In this document: piece by piece, positions 45,054 to 55,447 of the stretch
How positions within the stretch are numbered: position 1 is the first letter of the stretch
Layout: each line of letters opens with the position of its first letter
Origin: Marasmius tenuissimus
Taxonomy: Eukaryota; Basidiomycota; Agaricomycetes; Agaricales; Marasmiaceae
Length of the DNA stretch: 64,000 nt
Assembly: GCA_029532415.1 (NCBI GenBank)
Contig: JAQOTA010000051.1
Location: 1 to 64,000 of the forward strand
Reading direction: 5' to 3'
Translations under genes and position numbers: made by a program
Notes under the pieces: model-generated
What the model was told of the DNA's origin: nothing
The model's input: only the letters and a program-made list of their open reading frames with translations
The model's database searches: none

Positions 45054-46037
45054 CTGAAAAAACCTTCCAGACTATATAGCTCTACGTAGCGTAAATAGTC
45101 AAATAGTGCCCGTACACTCCCCGGGGCCTACGTAGTGCTACATAGCACCTGTAGTCCACACTCGCTTAGATGTCCGTGACTATGTGGTGCTACATAGTCG
45201 GTCGGCAACGAGATCTCATTCCGATGAACCAAAAAGATTAAGTATTCAATTGGGGAGTGAATTGGATATCAATGGACTGAAGCTGCCCTGAGAATACGTT
45301 GCGCTGGCGGGAAATCAGCGGGGAATTTCAATCCGTCCCTCTACCACAGGGTTTAATGTTTAGGATTCAGTTTGGCGCATATTATCGTGAACATTGATAA
45401 ATTTATTCAGTAGCACGATGCCGCGCACAATACTAGTACTTAAAAGTTAGAACACTGAGATACAGTAATAACTTAGAGCTGCTCAGGCCATATACCCTAC
45501 TCATGATCATGATAAAGGGCGGTAGAAGTGTAGTATCAAGTAGAAGGACTCTCACTTTGTGCGGGCTTGAATTTCGGGAAGGAGAAATCTAGTTGTTAGT
45601 ATCACAGGAGATCCATAGTGTGAGTAGATACAACTTGCCTTTTTTCTCAATTTTCAAGTTGACAAAGGAGGCGGGCGACGGAATAGAGGGATAGAGTACG
45701 CAAGAAAAAAACGGCCAAGTATTTATAGCCGCAGGGACAAGGGCAGCCCCGCGACTCTCATTAAGTCTAAGTTCGGGTTCATGTGAATTCAGTGGCAGGT
45801 AATCATGGCTGGGCAGATCCTGGTGAGCCTTGGCTGAAACAACTCAAGGTAAAGAAGCCCGGGTATGCCTCAGGGATATTGAGAACTGCCAGCATTTGGC
45901 CAAATGGTTATATGCAGTATCCCAAATGGGACTCAGGGATGGGGAACGGATGTGATGGATTCTGACCGACACTACATAGTACTATGTAGTTGCAAAAGTT
46001 GCTACATGGACTACGCGAGCTACGTAGTGCTATGTAG
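45054..46037. mobile_element. Candidate insertion with palindromic CTACATAG/CTACGTAG ends
   Basis: About 1 kb lies between the two halves of the DUF6535 gene. Palindromes cluster at both ends: GTGCTACATAGCAC at 45135-45148, an imperfect 22-bp one at 45178-45199 with arms GACTATGT/ACATAGTC, a perfect 20-bp one at 45971-45990 (ACTACATAGT repeated inverted), and CTACGTAGTGCTATGTAG at 46020-46037. The two ends also share CTACGTAGTGCTA(C/T)(A/G)TAG. No transposase-like frame is inside. This fits a small non-autonomous (MITE-like) element, but exact ends and target-site duplications were not resolved. Confidence 0.5.
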
Positions 46038-47260
46038 ACGAGCCCCGACTACGCAACGAAAACAGGTTTCCAGATGTATCAACAGCGGGGATAATTGTAG
46101 TTCCAATATAGAAGAGGGCAGCAAACGCAACAACGATTGTCGCGATTTTGAAGAGAATCGGATGTTGCGTCCGCAACAGCTCCAGCAGCCCAGCAAGGAA
46201 GAGAAGGAGCAAAAATTCGAGTAGCATTGGAAGGGAGGCAAACATCCTGGGAACATGCCACTTTTCTAAGCTCTGTTTTCGGAGCCATCGAAGTGCAAGT
46301 GCCTCCGATGGAGTGTGCGTGTGGGTGTGCCGGCGATGCTCTCGCAGCCACTGTTTGCAGAGAAGAGCAAACAGGGCGTCAACAAGGGCGAGGATGAGGC
46401 TCAGGAACCACAGAACGTTGATTGCGATATCGGATGGCGATACTATGAACACGTCAGGGTCAGGGACTGAGCTGCCGTTCAACTGCTGGGAGATCTGCTT
46501 CAGCAGTGCAACGGTAGTGTCTTCTGGTGCTTCTTGAAGCCACTGGTACGATTTGATGGTGAATGCGGTAACGACCGCAGAAAAAAGACCAGCCTAACGG
46601 ACAAGGGAAGGGCTCAGTTTTCGACAGATTCCAGTAAAACAGGCACTTACAAAGACCAGCAAGGTATCGATGTCTTCCTTCCATCCTCCAACTAGTCCTT
46701 CATCCAGTGAATTGACCTCTGTCATGACGATGTCCCAAGATCTCTCAAGTGTAGGTTTTTTAAGATTCTTCAAGCGGTTGAGCATCAGAACGAAGCCATC
46801 AGAAGGACGCTCACCGATGCCCCGTTAGTTGCATCTTCATTTCCTGTGGGTTCATCGGTCTTAGCGTCCAGCGGATTTTGCTCTCCCGCTTCTGGGTCCT
46901 GAGAAGGAAATGAGCGAGGTGTATTACCGATCGAACATTGGGTGAAGCCCTACCGTGTTCAATTTATTCCTACCCACGTCCTGGTCTGCGGGGTGAGGCA
47001 AAACTCCCTCGACCTTACCCGAAGGCAGGGAGGTCATTTGACATCGATAAGTAACACGAGTGTGTCCCTCACCTGTTCGGTTTCTTCCTCTCGCTGAGGT
47101 TCGTCTGCCAAATCGCCTGCACTCTCCTTCGATGCAGGACCCGCAGACTACGTATCAGAATATTAGGCTATTCAGTATGTGAAAGCAAGAGTTGGACACC
47201 CTACCAGAGCGAGATTTTCTGGCAATGACTGGAGCTTGTCGGATGTCAGAGACTGTGAGT
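46030..47260 (-). pseudogene. DUF6535 gene, 5' part: N-terminus and membrane domain
   Basis: Clear exons are 46898-46815 (DPEAGEQNPLDAKTDEPTGN...), 46743-46651 (SWDIVMTEVNSLDEGLVGGW then KEDIDTLLVF) and 46593-46030 (AGLFSAVVTAFTIKSYQWLQ...). Short acidic exons further upstream, near 47150-47075 (ESAGDLADEPQREEETEQ) and 47264-47217 (SLTSDKLQSLPENLAL), appear to belong to it; the start codon was not found. The W-x-DIDTLLVFAGLFSAVVTAF block, several membrane helices (INVLWFLSLILALVDALFAL, MLLEFLLLLFLAGLLELL, IATIVVAFAALFYIGTTI) and QWLREHRR define DUF6535. The frame ends at a TAG inside the palindrome at 46020-46037, immediately after SLRSRGSS, which is not a natural C-terminus for this family. 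Confidence 0.65.
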
Positions 47261-47559
47261 GCTGTAGAAATAGAGGGCGTAAGCTTGAGTTGAGAGATAT
47301 AGTACAACGATGAAAACCCACCCGAGTTTGCGAGGAAGCTGATTTCCTTGAGCTACGAGTTCTTTTCCTGGCAGGCGGGGTGTCTGAGGATATGGTACAA
47401 GGAAGCTCCTGTCGACGTGTATCTGGGATGCATGGTACAACTTGAACCGAACTTGAACAATCCAGCTGCCAGCAAGTTGGGCCTGGGCCTGGGCCTGAGC
47501 GCTGAGCACTTGAGCAAGCGACCGCTATCACGACAGGTGCGCTGGACTTTTGCGAGCGT

Positions 47560-47729
47560 AATTGTAAACGCAAAAGGGGATCGTAAAAGATAAGGATTTA
47601 CGACTCACTTTTGCAGTTGTAAAACCAGGCAGTTTACGACCGTAAAAGTGATTCTGAGTTTACTTTCGTTTACGACCGCAAAACCAATCGTAAAAGTTTT
47701 CCGTAAAAAGTTTTCTTTTACGAGGGTAA
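47560..47729. repeat. GTAAAA/TTTTAC-rich repeat array, left
   Basis: About 170 bp packed with CGTAAAAG, TTTACGAC and CGCAAAA motifs in both orientations, ending exactly at the left terminal inverted repeat of the 2.0-kb element. The piece GTAAAAGTGATT (47642-47653) followed by AGTTTACTTT recurs at 49772-49800. Confidence 0.7.
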
Positions 47730-49727
47730 CATCGGCAAAACCTCTATGACGGGTCCCGAGAATTTAAGGAGTGGACACCCACAACCAGGGTTGATGGTAG
47801 TTTACAGTAGTGTACCGTGTTGTGGACCATGTTGTACACCCTGCATAAAAATGGAAGAGGATGTACCCTGGATAAAAACTGTGAGTGAGGTTGTACAAAC
47901 ACAGTAAGGTTATAGTGAGGTGTACACTCACCAGAAAGATGGAAGGTAAGATGTACGTACCGCCAGTCAAGATTCTCAATTATGTGCACTTTTGGTCATC
48001 AGTCAAGGGAGTTGTACACTGAGAATCATGATTTGTACGTAGTGACATAGAGGTGAGTGTTTCTAGTTTCATACCGAGGCATTGATATTGTGAACCTCAG
48101 GCTACTGTTCGATAACTGGAAGTCATCGAGACTCGAGACCATCGGAGCGGGATAAATCCACGGGTCGGGTAAGATTCAAGCATGAGCGCCTGACTTGAGC
48201 GCTTGCGCTGAAATCGTGTCGGAGTCTCAATTATAACCCTCGTTCGGTCACATGTGTTGACTTCCTCCCTCTCTTGTGTCTCTACCACCTCCATCACCAC
48301 ACAACTCTCTTTATCCATGACTTCAGACCTCAAACAAAGAGCAAGGAGACCCGTTTGGATTATACTTAGTAGGATGGTCGAAACTTGGATGATTTGGTGG
48401 CCCTAAAGTACACAGAAAATTCTTCTTATCCTTGCGACATAAGTTACTGACGGTCTGCAGTGTGCTTAGCGGTTTCACCCGAGAGTCTCTTATGATGGCT
48501 TCAGTGACGCTGGACATACGTCGTCATTGTCGTCATCAACACTTGACCTCTGACCTTCACGATATCAACGGCCGCACGGACCACCTACCCAGTACTTATC
48601 TGATTTGCTGCAAATTGTTGACTGCCCCTTCTTTCTTCCCTTCCATCACCACCCCACTTTATCCTCTCAGTGTTTTTCCAGCCCGTCTCTCCATCGTGAC
48701 GCTATCTCAGGACTCTACCTGCTCGACATGCTGGCGGCTGTACTCGACCAATTGACTTCCGACGCATTACTTCAACTACTCTTGTCGCTCAAATGTCTCT
48801 GATTCTTCTCCAGCACCCACTTCACTTGGGTGTTGTTGTCCAATATGCAAGTACATGGTACTTGACCTCCGGCTTTTATCTTTGGATCCTGAATGAGTTC
48901 TTGGTGCTAGCGAGCATGAGACATAATCAGGAATGTGAGCACCTCCTATTCCTTTGTTGAGATTATTGCTGACTGTTGTGCCTCATCTCTCCAGCTTTGG
49001 CTATGCCATGCAAGTCATCTCTGTTACCCCAATGTCGCCTGTATCACTGCATTCTGATGAGCCCTACTGACCAGTGACCATCGAGGTGCATATATGCACC
49101 CCTCAAATGTACGTATACTATCTCTCCTTAGTCAGGTTGCCACACGAGCTTATAGGTTACCTTCATAGGGATGCACAGTGTACTGTTTGGCCAGGAGGGT
49201 AAGTCGGCTTCAGTGGCCTTTTTCGAAGCCACTTTGTCCCTTTGGCCCTGGTAACATATTACTTTCCTAAGTACTTGTTCATTTGTCGTGGTTATTTCTG
49301 TGTAACTGGCAGTAGTTTTGAGCGGTAATACAATGACACATTTCGCTCTCCTGTTGTCTGCCTGACACTGGTTCTGCCCGAGAACTCTGGAAAGAATGTG
49401 AATGGGTGTAGACGGGTGAACAACCTCCGCTACATCCCGTAGCCATTTGCACATCTTTGCCTCCAACTTGCACTGTGAGTTGTGCATCTTCTCCAAGATG
49501 GAGCCAAAGATGTACAACATCTCCCAAGATGGGTAGGTTGCACATTTTTTCATGCAACATGTAGCTAATGTACATCTTTAGCTACACTATGGAGGTTGTT
49601 GTATGCAAAAAGGCGATGGTTCCCTACCTAGGAGACTGTTCTCAAAAAATTCCAACATGCGAGGGGTGATCCCGAGTTACAAGGGGGCGGTACCCACTGG
49701 GGACCCGCATTAGAGGTTTTGCCGATG
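47730..49727. mobile_element. 2.0-kb element with 28-bp terminal inverted repeats, no intact transposase
   Basis: The left end 47730-47757 begins CATCGGCAAAACCTCTA and ends GGGTCCC. The right end 49700-49727 is its inverted copy, ending in GCCGATG; 25 of 28 positions agree. Inside are many TGTACA-like and GTACAC motifs near the left end but only short open frames, none resembling a transposase. The structure suggests a non-autonomous or decayed DNA transposon. The bases flanking the ends (GGTAA on the left, AACAC on the right) show no convincing target-site duplication longer than 2 bp. Confidence 0.65.
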
Positions 49728-49770
49728 AACACATGCTTGTAAGGGCCGGAAAACATCCATCAATTATGTG

Positions 49771-49910
49771 AGTAAAAGTGATTGTAAAAAGTTTACTTTT
49801 ACAACGGTAAACTATGACGTATTACAACTGTTGATGGAAAGTGTTTGTGCATCCAAATGGTTTTGTTTTACGCCTGTAAAAGAATGACATTTACAAGTAC
49901 AAAACACGAT
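49771..49910. repeat. GTAAAA/TTTTAC-rich repeat array, right
   Basis: Counterpart of 47560-47729: GTAAAAGTGATTG, GTAAAAAGTTTAC, CTTTTACAACGG and TTTTACGCC motifs. Similar sequence on both sides of the TIR element suggests that the element landed within an older repeat. Confidence 0.6.
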
Positions 49911-50153
49911 ACACGGTCAAAGGCTATGGAATTCTCTTTTTGCTCTGCCCGGTGCACATGTTGTGATAATGTACAGGCCTTGATTCACCCTTTTCCGCAC
50001 TAACCCACCCGGACACGACCGATGACGGCAGTGTCTCCTGCAAGTTGGAAAAATGGTGTGGGCAATGGTGATTACGAGAAGAGGGCGATGAGCTCGTAGG
50101 GCCCGGTTTCCTTAAGAGCTAGCATCCTCTTCGCAGTCGAGAATCTTTCAATA

Positions 50154-50474
50154 TGATGAGCTGGCATGATGCCTAGCGCAGAGGACTACAACATGGCTAC
50201 ACTACTACTTACCAGAGAGGAGTTTAGAGAGGTAGAGGCGAGACGTAGAAGCTCAAGCACACTTTAGATTCAAGTAGAGAACTACGAGCTTATATACATG
50301 TAGATACAATAGAGTTACCATATAGGGACGACAATAGAAATTGTACATATGAGCATAATGAAGAATGAAGAATGGAACAATAGCGAATGCATTGTCCCGC
50401 ATAATACATTGGCGGGAAGTATGAACCGGGACTTCGGATATACCAGGATCTAATTATAGTCCACGGATTCAACA
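50154..50474 (-). repeat. 3' LTR of retrotransposon A
   Basis: 321 bp, same ends as the 5' LTR but differing from it at roughly 20 positions by eye, with a cluster of changes in the U3 half (for example around 50350-50410). Confidence 0.9.
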
Positions 50475-50486
50475 CACCCCCTCGCT
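50475..50486 (-). other. Polypurine tract of retrotransposon A
   Basis: On the coding strand, GCGAGGGGGTG immediately precedes the 3' LTR, the expected plus-strand primer position. Confidence 0.7.
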
Positions 50487-50516
50487 AAGTGCAGCTGAAA
50501 AGCGCATCTGAGCGAA

Positions 50517-53500
50517 TCAAGTGGACGAATAGAATTCAAGTCCAAGGTGATCTCTGAACCGTAAGAACTTCTCATGTCCGAGATTCTTCGTAAACATGTC
50601 TGCGGGATTATAGACTCCTTCAATAAAGAACAAATCGACTTTGCCATCTTCAACACACGATCGAATATAATGATATCGAATGTCGATGTGTTTGGTTCGG
50701 CGTTCTTGAACTGGATTAGATGCAATGAAGATAGAGCCCTGGTTGTCTCCGCAGATTGGAATAGGACCCAAGTCAATTCCAAGTTCAGAGAGTAGCAATC
50801 TTATCCAGGAAGCTTGACGACTGCAATCCGACAGTGCCATATACTCAGCCTCAGTGGAGGAAAGAGCTACAGTCTTCTGGGTGTGTGATTGCCATGAGAA
50901 GATGCCGCCTGCTAACTTGAAGAAGTAGCCTGTAATTGAACAGTGTTTGATAGGATCGGCAGCCCAATCTGAGTCTGTGAACGCAAGAAGACCTCCATCA
51001 GAGTCACCATCGTAGACAAGTGAATAATCTGACGTGCCAGCGAGATAGCAGCAGATATACAGAGCTTTATCGAGGTGTTCCTTTGTTGGATTAGAAGAGA
51101 ACTGGGAAAGCTTCGTAACTGCATAGGCAATATCAGGATGTGTGCCCAGCATAATGTAAAGAAGCGACCCAATCACAGACTGGAATCTGGAGCAAATGGC
51201 AGGATTGACTGGACCATTGTTGGGAGTTGGCACATAGCCAGCAGGTAAGGGCATAGGAGCACCTTTGGCATTCTGCATCCCAAAACGTTCAAGGACTTTC
51301 TTCAGATAATTCTTCTGGTCAATCATGATCTTATTGCCTTCGTGACAAATGCTCATGCAGAGAAACTCGCTAGCATCGCCCATATCACGACATTCCCATC
51401 AAGCCATGAACTCGGCTTTCTTCTTGTCAACAAAAGCTTTGTTAGGACCCATGAAGAGTGCATCGTCAACATATATGATTGCATACACAACTTCACCACT
51501 CTTCAGATCTTTGCAGATGAAGAGTCCGGCATCAGGAGTCAGGCGTTTGAAGCCTAATACTTCTATAGACGAGCTGAGGGTTCGCCACCACTCAAGGGCA
51601 GCTTGCTTTAGTCCATATAATGCACGACGCAGGCGTAGTACCTTACGTTCTTGGCCCTTGACTTTGAAGCCTTCAGGTTGTTCCATGTAAATCTCCTCAA
51701 CAAGATCGCCATAAAGGAAGGCGTTCTTGACATCAACAGAGGTGATGTACCAGTTCTTGAGAGCTGCGAGAGCAAGCATCATATGAACAGTCTCATAACG
51801 AACAACTGGTGAGAAGATCTCATCAAAATCGACACCTTCGACCTGAGAGAAACCCTTGGCAACAAGTCTAGCTTTCTTGCGACCATTTGACTTAATGTTG
51901 AAGACCCATCTATTTCTGATGGCTTTGCGACCTTTAGGCAAGTCACAGAGTTTGAAGACCTTGCGCTTACAAAGTGCCTCAAGTTCTTCGTGGCAAGCAG
52001 TCTTCCATTCCTTCTGTTGCTCAACAGGCAACTTTAGAATATCGCAGAGTGTCCACTCTCTGATGTTAGAGAAATCAGGAGTATCGGACATTGGAAGTGA
52101 ATCGTGAACTGGAACGGCATTGTTCAGCAGGTAAATCATGAATCTTACTCCCCCTTCTTGGGTCAGTCTTTTGACTACGCTTTCTTCCTCATGCGACTCA
52201 GTGCTTTCACTGGGTTCTGGAGCAGGCAGAGGCAGAAGTGGACCAGGAATCCCCTTTTTACCACCTTTGCCTTTCCTAGATCACGAAGAGCTAGGACGAT
52301 CAACTAGATGTGTAGGTTCTTTATCTCCAGTGACATTTCTCCAAGTTGTCTTATTTTCTAAGTCGCAAACAATTTCTGAGGGTTTATTTGGGTTCCGCTT
52401 TTCCCCAAATATATTACCAGGTTGCGTTGTACCCTTCCGCTGCCTCGAAGACCGGTGTGGACCATCCGCTGCTGGTGCAGGCGGAGGAATGGCGGGTTCG
52501 CCTGGAGGCGTTGGAGGACCAGATTGAGGGAGTGGCACATCCCCTGGCGCAGGGCCACCTGCAGGTTCGTCAACCTGAGGTTCTGATCTCTTAGAAGGTT
52601 CGGAGCGACGTCTGAGATCTGGTAATGGAGTATCAAAACCGTCATCATCAGAGTCTTCATCTTCCGAAGGAATGTTGGGATTTTCACCCAAAGTAAATGG
52701 TTCACTACCGACAGGTGTGAAGCCACGAGTTTTGGCATCAGGACACTTATTGTACAGCGTCTCATCGAATAGTGCAGTGCTACCTTTAAATACAGAATTA
52801 TTACTTCGCATGAACAGGAAGCCTTTCATCCCATCTTGGTAGCCGATGAAAGTCATTAACTCACTTCAAGGAGCGAGCTTATTCTTCCTACGATCTTCAG
52901 GAATGAAAACGTAGGCTGCACAACCCATAACTTGGAAATGTGAAACATCAGGTGCTTCACCGTAAAGCATTTCGAACGGAGTTTGCCAACTCAAACGTTG
53001 CACAGGAGTGCGATTGTAGAGGTGGACAGCGTGCACATGACAGAATTCCCACCAGGACTGAGGCATGCAAGCTTCAAAGCGAAGAGCTTCAGACTTCTCA
53101 TGAATAGTCCTGTTGAATCGTTCAGCACGACCGTTTTGTTGTGGTGTATATGGTATGCTTTGATCCCTTTGGATCCCATACTCTTTCAGTACTGCATCAA
53201 ACTTATCTCCTTTGTACTCTCCCCCTTCATCGGACATCCAGGTCTTGACAACAGCATTGAATTGCATCTTGACCATAGTAAGGAAGTCCCTCAAAGCGGG
53301 TACTGCCTCGTCTTTCGTCTTGAGCTTGGAGGTCCGAACGTAGGACGTGCAGTCATCGAGAAAAGAGATGTAGTACTTGTACCAGTGATATGATTCTGCC
53401 GGGTACGACTTCAGATCCGAATGTATGCGTTCAAATGGTTTAGAAGCTCTAGTAGTAGAGTTGGGGAACGATTTCTCATGCATCTTGCCTTCAGCACAAC

Positions 53501-54389
53501 CACGACACAAAGGTGTCTTCTTAGTAGGCATTTTAAGGTCAAGTGGGAAACCTTGTGTATGTTTCCAAGCTTTATTCAGGGCTTTATCCGATGGATGCCC
53601 AAAGCATCTGTGCTCAATATTGTAGTCGACATTATAAACGACCAACTTGGCCATTAAAGACTCAGCAGATGCTTTCTGCGAGTGAACCCAATAAATGGTT
53701 TGGCCAGGCATATGAGGGTAGGAAACAAGCGACTGTCGTCGCTGTGATGAGTAGAAGGCTAACTTTTTCGCGTTTCCACGAATTGATAGACCATCTTGAA
53801 GGAACTCTCCCATTGATAGTAGACGTATGTCCAATTGAGGTATGTAATAGACAGGATAGAGTCGCGAAACGCGCTCAGTAAGTTTCCCGTCATGTCCTTC
53901 AACATTATGCTTAATGAAGACTGTGCCTTTACCCTTGATCTGTATAGGGTTGCCCTTATTCGCAGTGTTTACGATAGGACCATCAAGCAATTCATATTCA
54001 GCAAAGTCATTCATATCGTTCGTGAAATGAGAGGAGGCACCAGAATCAAGGAGCCAACCCTGTGCGTTGTTCACACTTTTCTTTCCCTTACATTGAGTAC
54101 ATCCCACAAAGTGGGTCAAAATAGCATTGCAAAATTTTACAAGTGATACCAGATCACTACGACTACTGCGCGCATTACTGATACCAACTAGTTGAGTGCA
54201 GCGCTGTAGGTTTGCATCAGCTTGGGAAAGCAGGTCAAGGTATGGTACTTGCCTGTCATCGTGGAATGATCCAAGAGAGACGTCATCCGGGATGTCCTCT
54301 ACTCCTGCAGCTTCGGCAATGTCATTGTCAACATCATTTCCGAATAGAGAAGTCATATCGTCCATACCGTCATCAGATCCCCAGTCCAT
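50517..54389 (-). pseudogene. Pol of retrotransposon A (protease, integrase, RT, RNase H)
   Basis: One frame is broken by TGA at 52868-52866, 52283-52281 and 51401-51399. The protease active site is LLDSGASSHFTND. Integrase has the HxxxH/CxxC region (HRCFGHPS...CRGCAEGK), then HSDLKSYP and DEGGEYKGDKF with QQNGRAERFNRT. Reverse transcriptase has RLVAKGFSQVEGVDF, DVKNAFLYGDL, LYGLKQAALEWW and YVDDALFMG. RNase H has AFTDSDWAADP, LSSTEAEYMALSDC and TKHIDIRYHYIR. All catalytic motifs are intact; only the stops disable it. Each stop sits where fungal copia relatives commonly have Arg, which fits CGA to TGA transitions. Confidence 0.92.
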
Positions 54390-54408
54390 CTCTATATCTT
54401 CATCAGGA

Positions 54409-54822
54409 TCAACGCTGCGAGAGCGTGACCATGCGACTGATTGTTACCACCATTGTTACTGCCGGCGTTGCCAGGACCCTGGTGCTGGTTGATACCACCG
54501 CGGGTACCACGCTGCTGCTGCTTCTTCTTCTTGTCGTTATTTTGGTTCGAAGAAGGACGTTGCTGCTGCTGCTGTGGTTGACGCTGTTGGGTTCTTCGCC
54601 AGCAGCAGGTGTAGCTGCTGGTGTAGCTGCTGCACCGGGAGAAGGAGTGACCGTAATGATCGGAATAATCTCCCCCAGAGGATACGTTGGCTTTTTAGCC
54701 GCACCGATAAGATGGCGGTAAAGGCCTTGAGCCTTGGTAACAGCTTCCATTTCGTTGTTGTAGGTCTGGCGGAATCCAGTGCTGTCAAAGCGACCAGAGA
54801 AGAATTCCTTAACGTCAAACAT
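54409..54822 (-). pseudogene. Short Gag of retrotransposon A
   Basis: Starts at MFDVKEFFSGRFDSTGF (ATG at 54822). About 95 well-composed residues (QTYNNEMEAVTKAQGLYRHL, an Ala/Pro/Thr run) are followed by a switch in sense. A second frame then encodes a Gln/Asn/Lys/Gly-rich tail (QQQQQRPSSNQNNDKKKK) that looks like the true nucleocapsid region. No CCHC zinc knuckle is visible. At under 140 residues it is much shorter than usual copia Gags, so an internal deletion is likely. The Gag and Pol frames overlap by about 35 nt near 54409-54443. Confidence 0.75.
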
Positions 54823-55109
54823 GGTAGTAAGAGGTTGAGAGTTTAGTGTTGGATCTAGAAAAGACAGCATCAGCATGCGTCTAATCAACACAGGGAGCAG
54901 CCATCAAGGTGCTATGCTCAACGAGGAGCATTGGATCCTTGAGATCTGATGTCGTCGAAGGATGTACATCAATGCCATAGATCGAGCACTCAATTAAGAG
55001 GTCGATGGCAACATGCAGGTCTAGCCTAGCTAGCCGATGACAGCAGCCTAGGGGCGCTCGTTGCTGACAGCAGCCTTTAAGGCGCTTGTCATTGTAGTTG
55101 GGCTAACCG

Positions 55110-55121
55110 GGGCCCATAACC
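55110..55121 (-). other. Primer-binding site of retrotransposon A
   Basis: On the coding strand, GGTTATGGGCCC directly follows the 5' LTR. It is complementary to the anticodon-loop sequence of eukaryotic initiator tRNA-Met (GGGCCCATAACC), the half-tRNA priming site used by copia-type elements. Confidence 0.65.
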
Positions 55122-55442
55122 TGATGAGCCGGCATGACGCCTAGCGCAGAGGACTACAACATGGCTACACTACTACTTACCAGAGAGGAGTTTAGAGAGG
55201 TAGAGGCGAGACATAGAAGCTCAAGCACACTTTAGATTCAAGTAGAGAACTACGAGCTTAAATACATGTAGATACAATAAGGTTACCATATAAGGACAAC
55301 AATAAGAATTGTACATATGAGCATATAGAACAATGAAGAATAGAACAATAGCAAATGCATTGTTCCACATAGTACAATGACGGGAAGTATGAACCAGGAC
55401 TTCGGATATACCAGGATCTAATTATAGTCCACGGATTCAACA
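55122..55442 (-). repeat. 5' LTR of retrotransposon A
   Basis: 321 bp, TG...CA ends. I find only two differences from the 5' LTR of element B, both C/T or G/A changes at CpG sites near the start of U3. Confidence 0.92.
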
Positions 55443-55447
55443 CAACA

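Larger units (their letters stand above)
50154..55442 (-). mobile_element. Ty1/copia LTR retrotransposon A (complete, 5289 bp, coding on minus strand)
   Basis: Bounded by two 321-bp LTRs (5' LTR 55122-55442, 3' LTR 50154-50474), both starting TGTTGAAT and ending CTCATCA. The flanks are CAATA (50149-50153) and CAACA (55443-55447), a 4/5-matching 5-bp target-site duplication. Inside, the order is Gag, protease, integrase, reverse transcriptase, RNase H, which defines Ty1/copia (Pseudoviridae). Pol lies in one frame but is interrupted by three TGA codons, so the copy cannot make a full Pol by normal translation. Confidence 0.95.
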
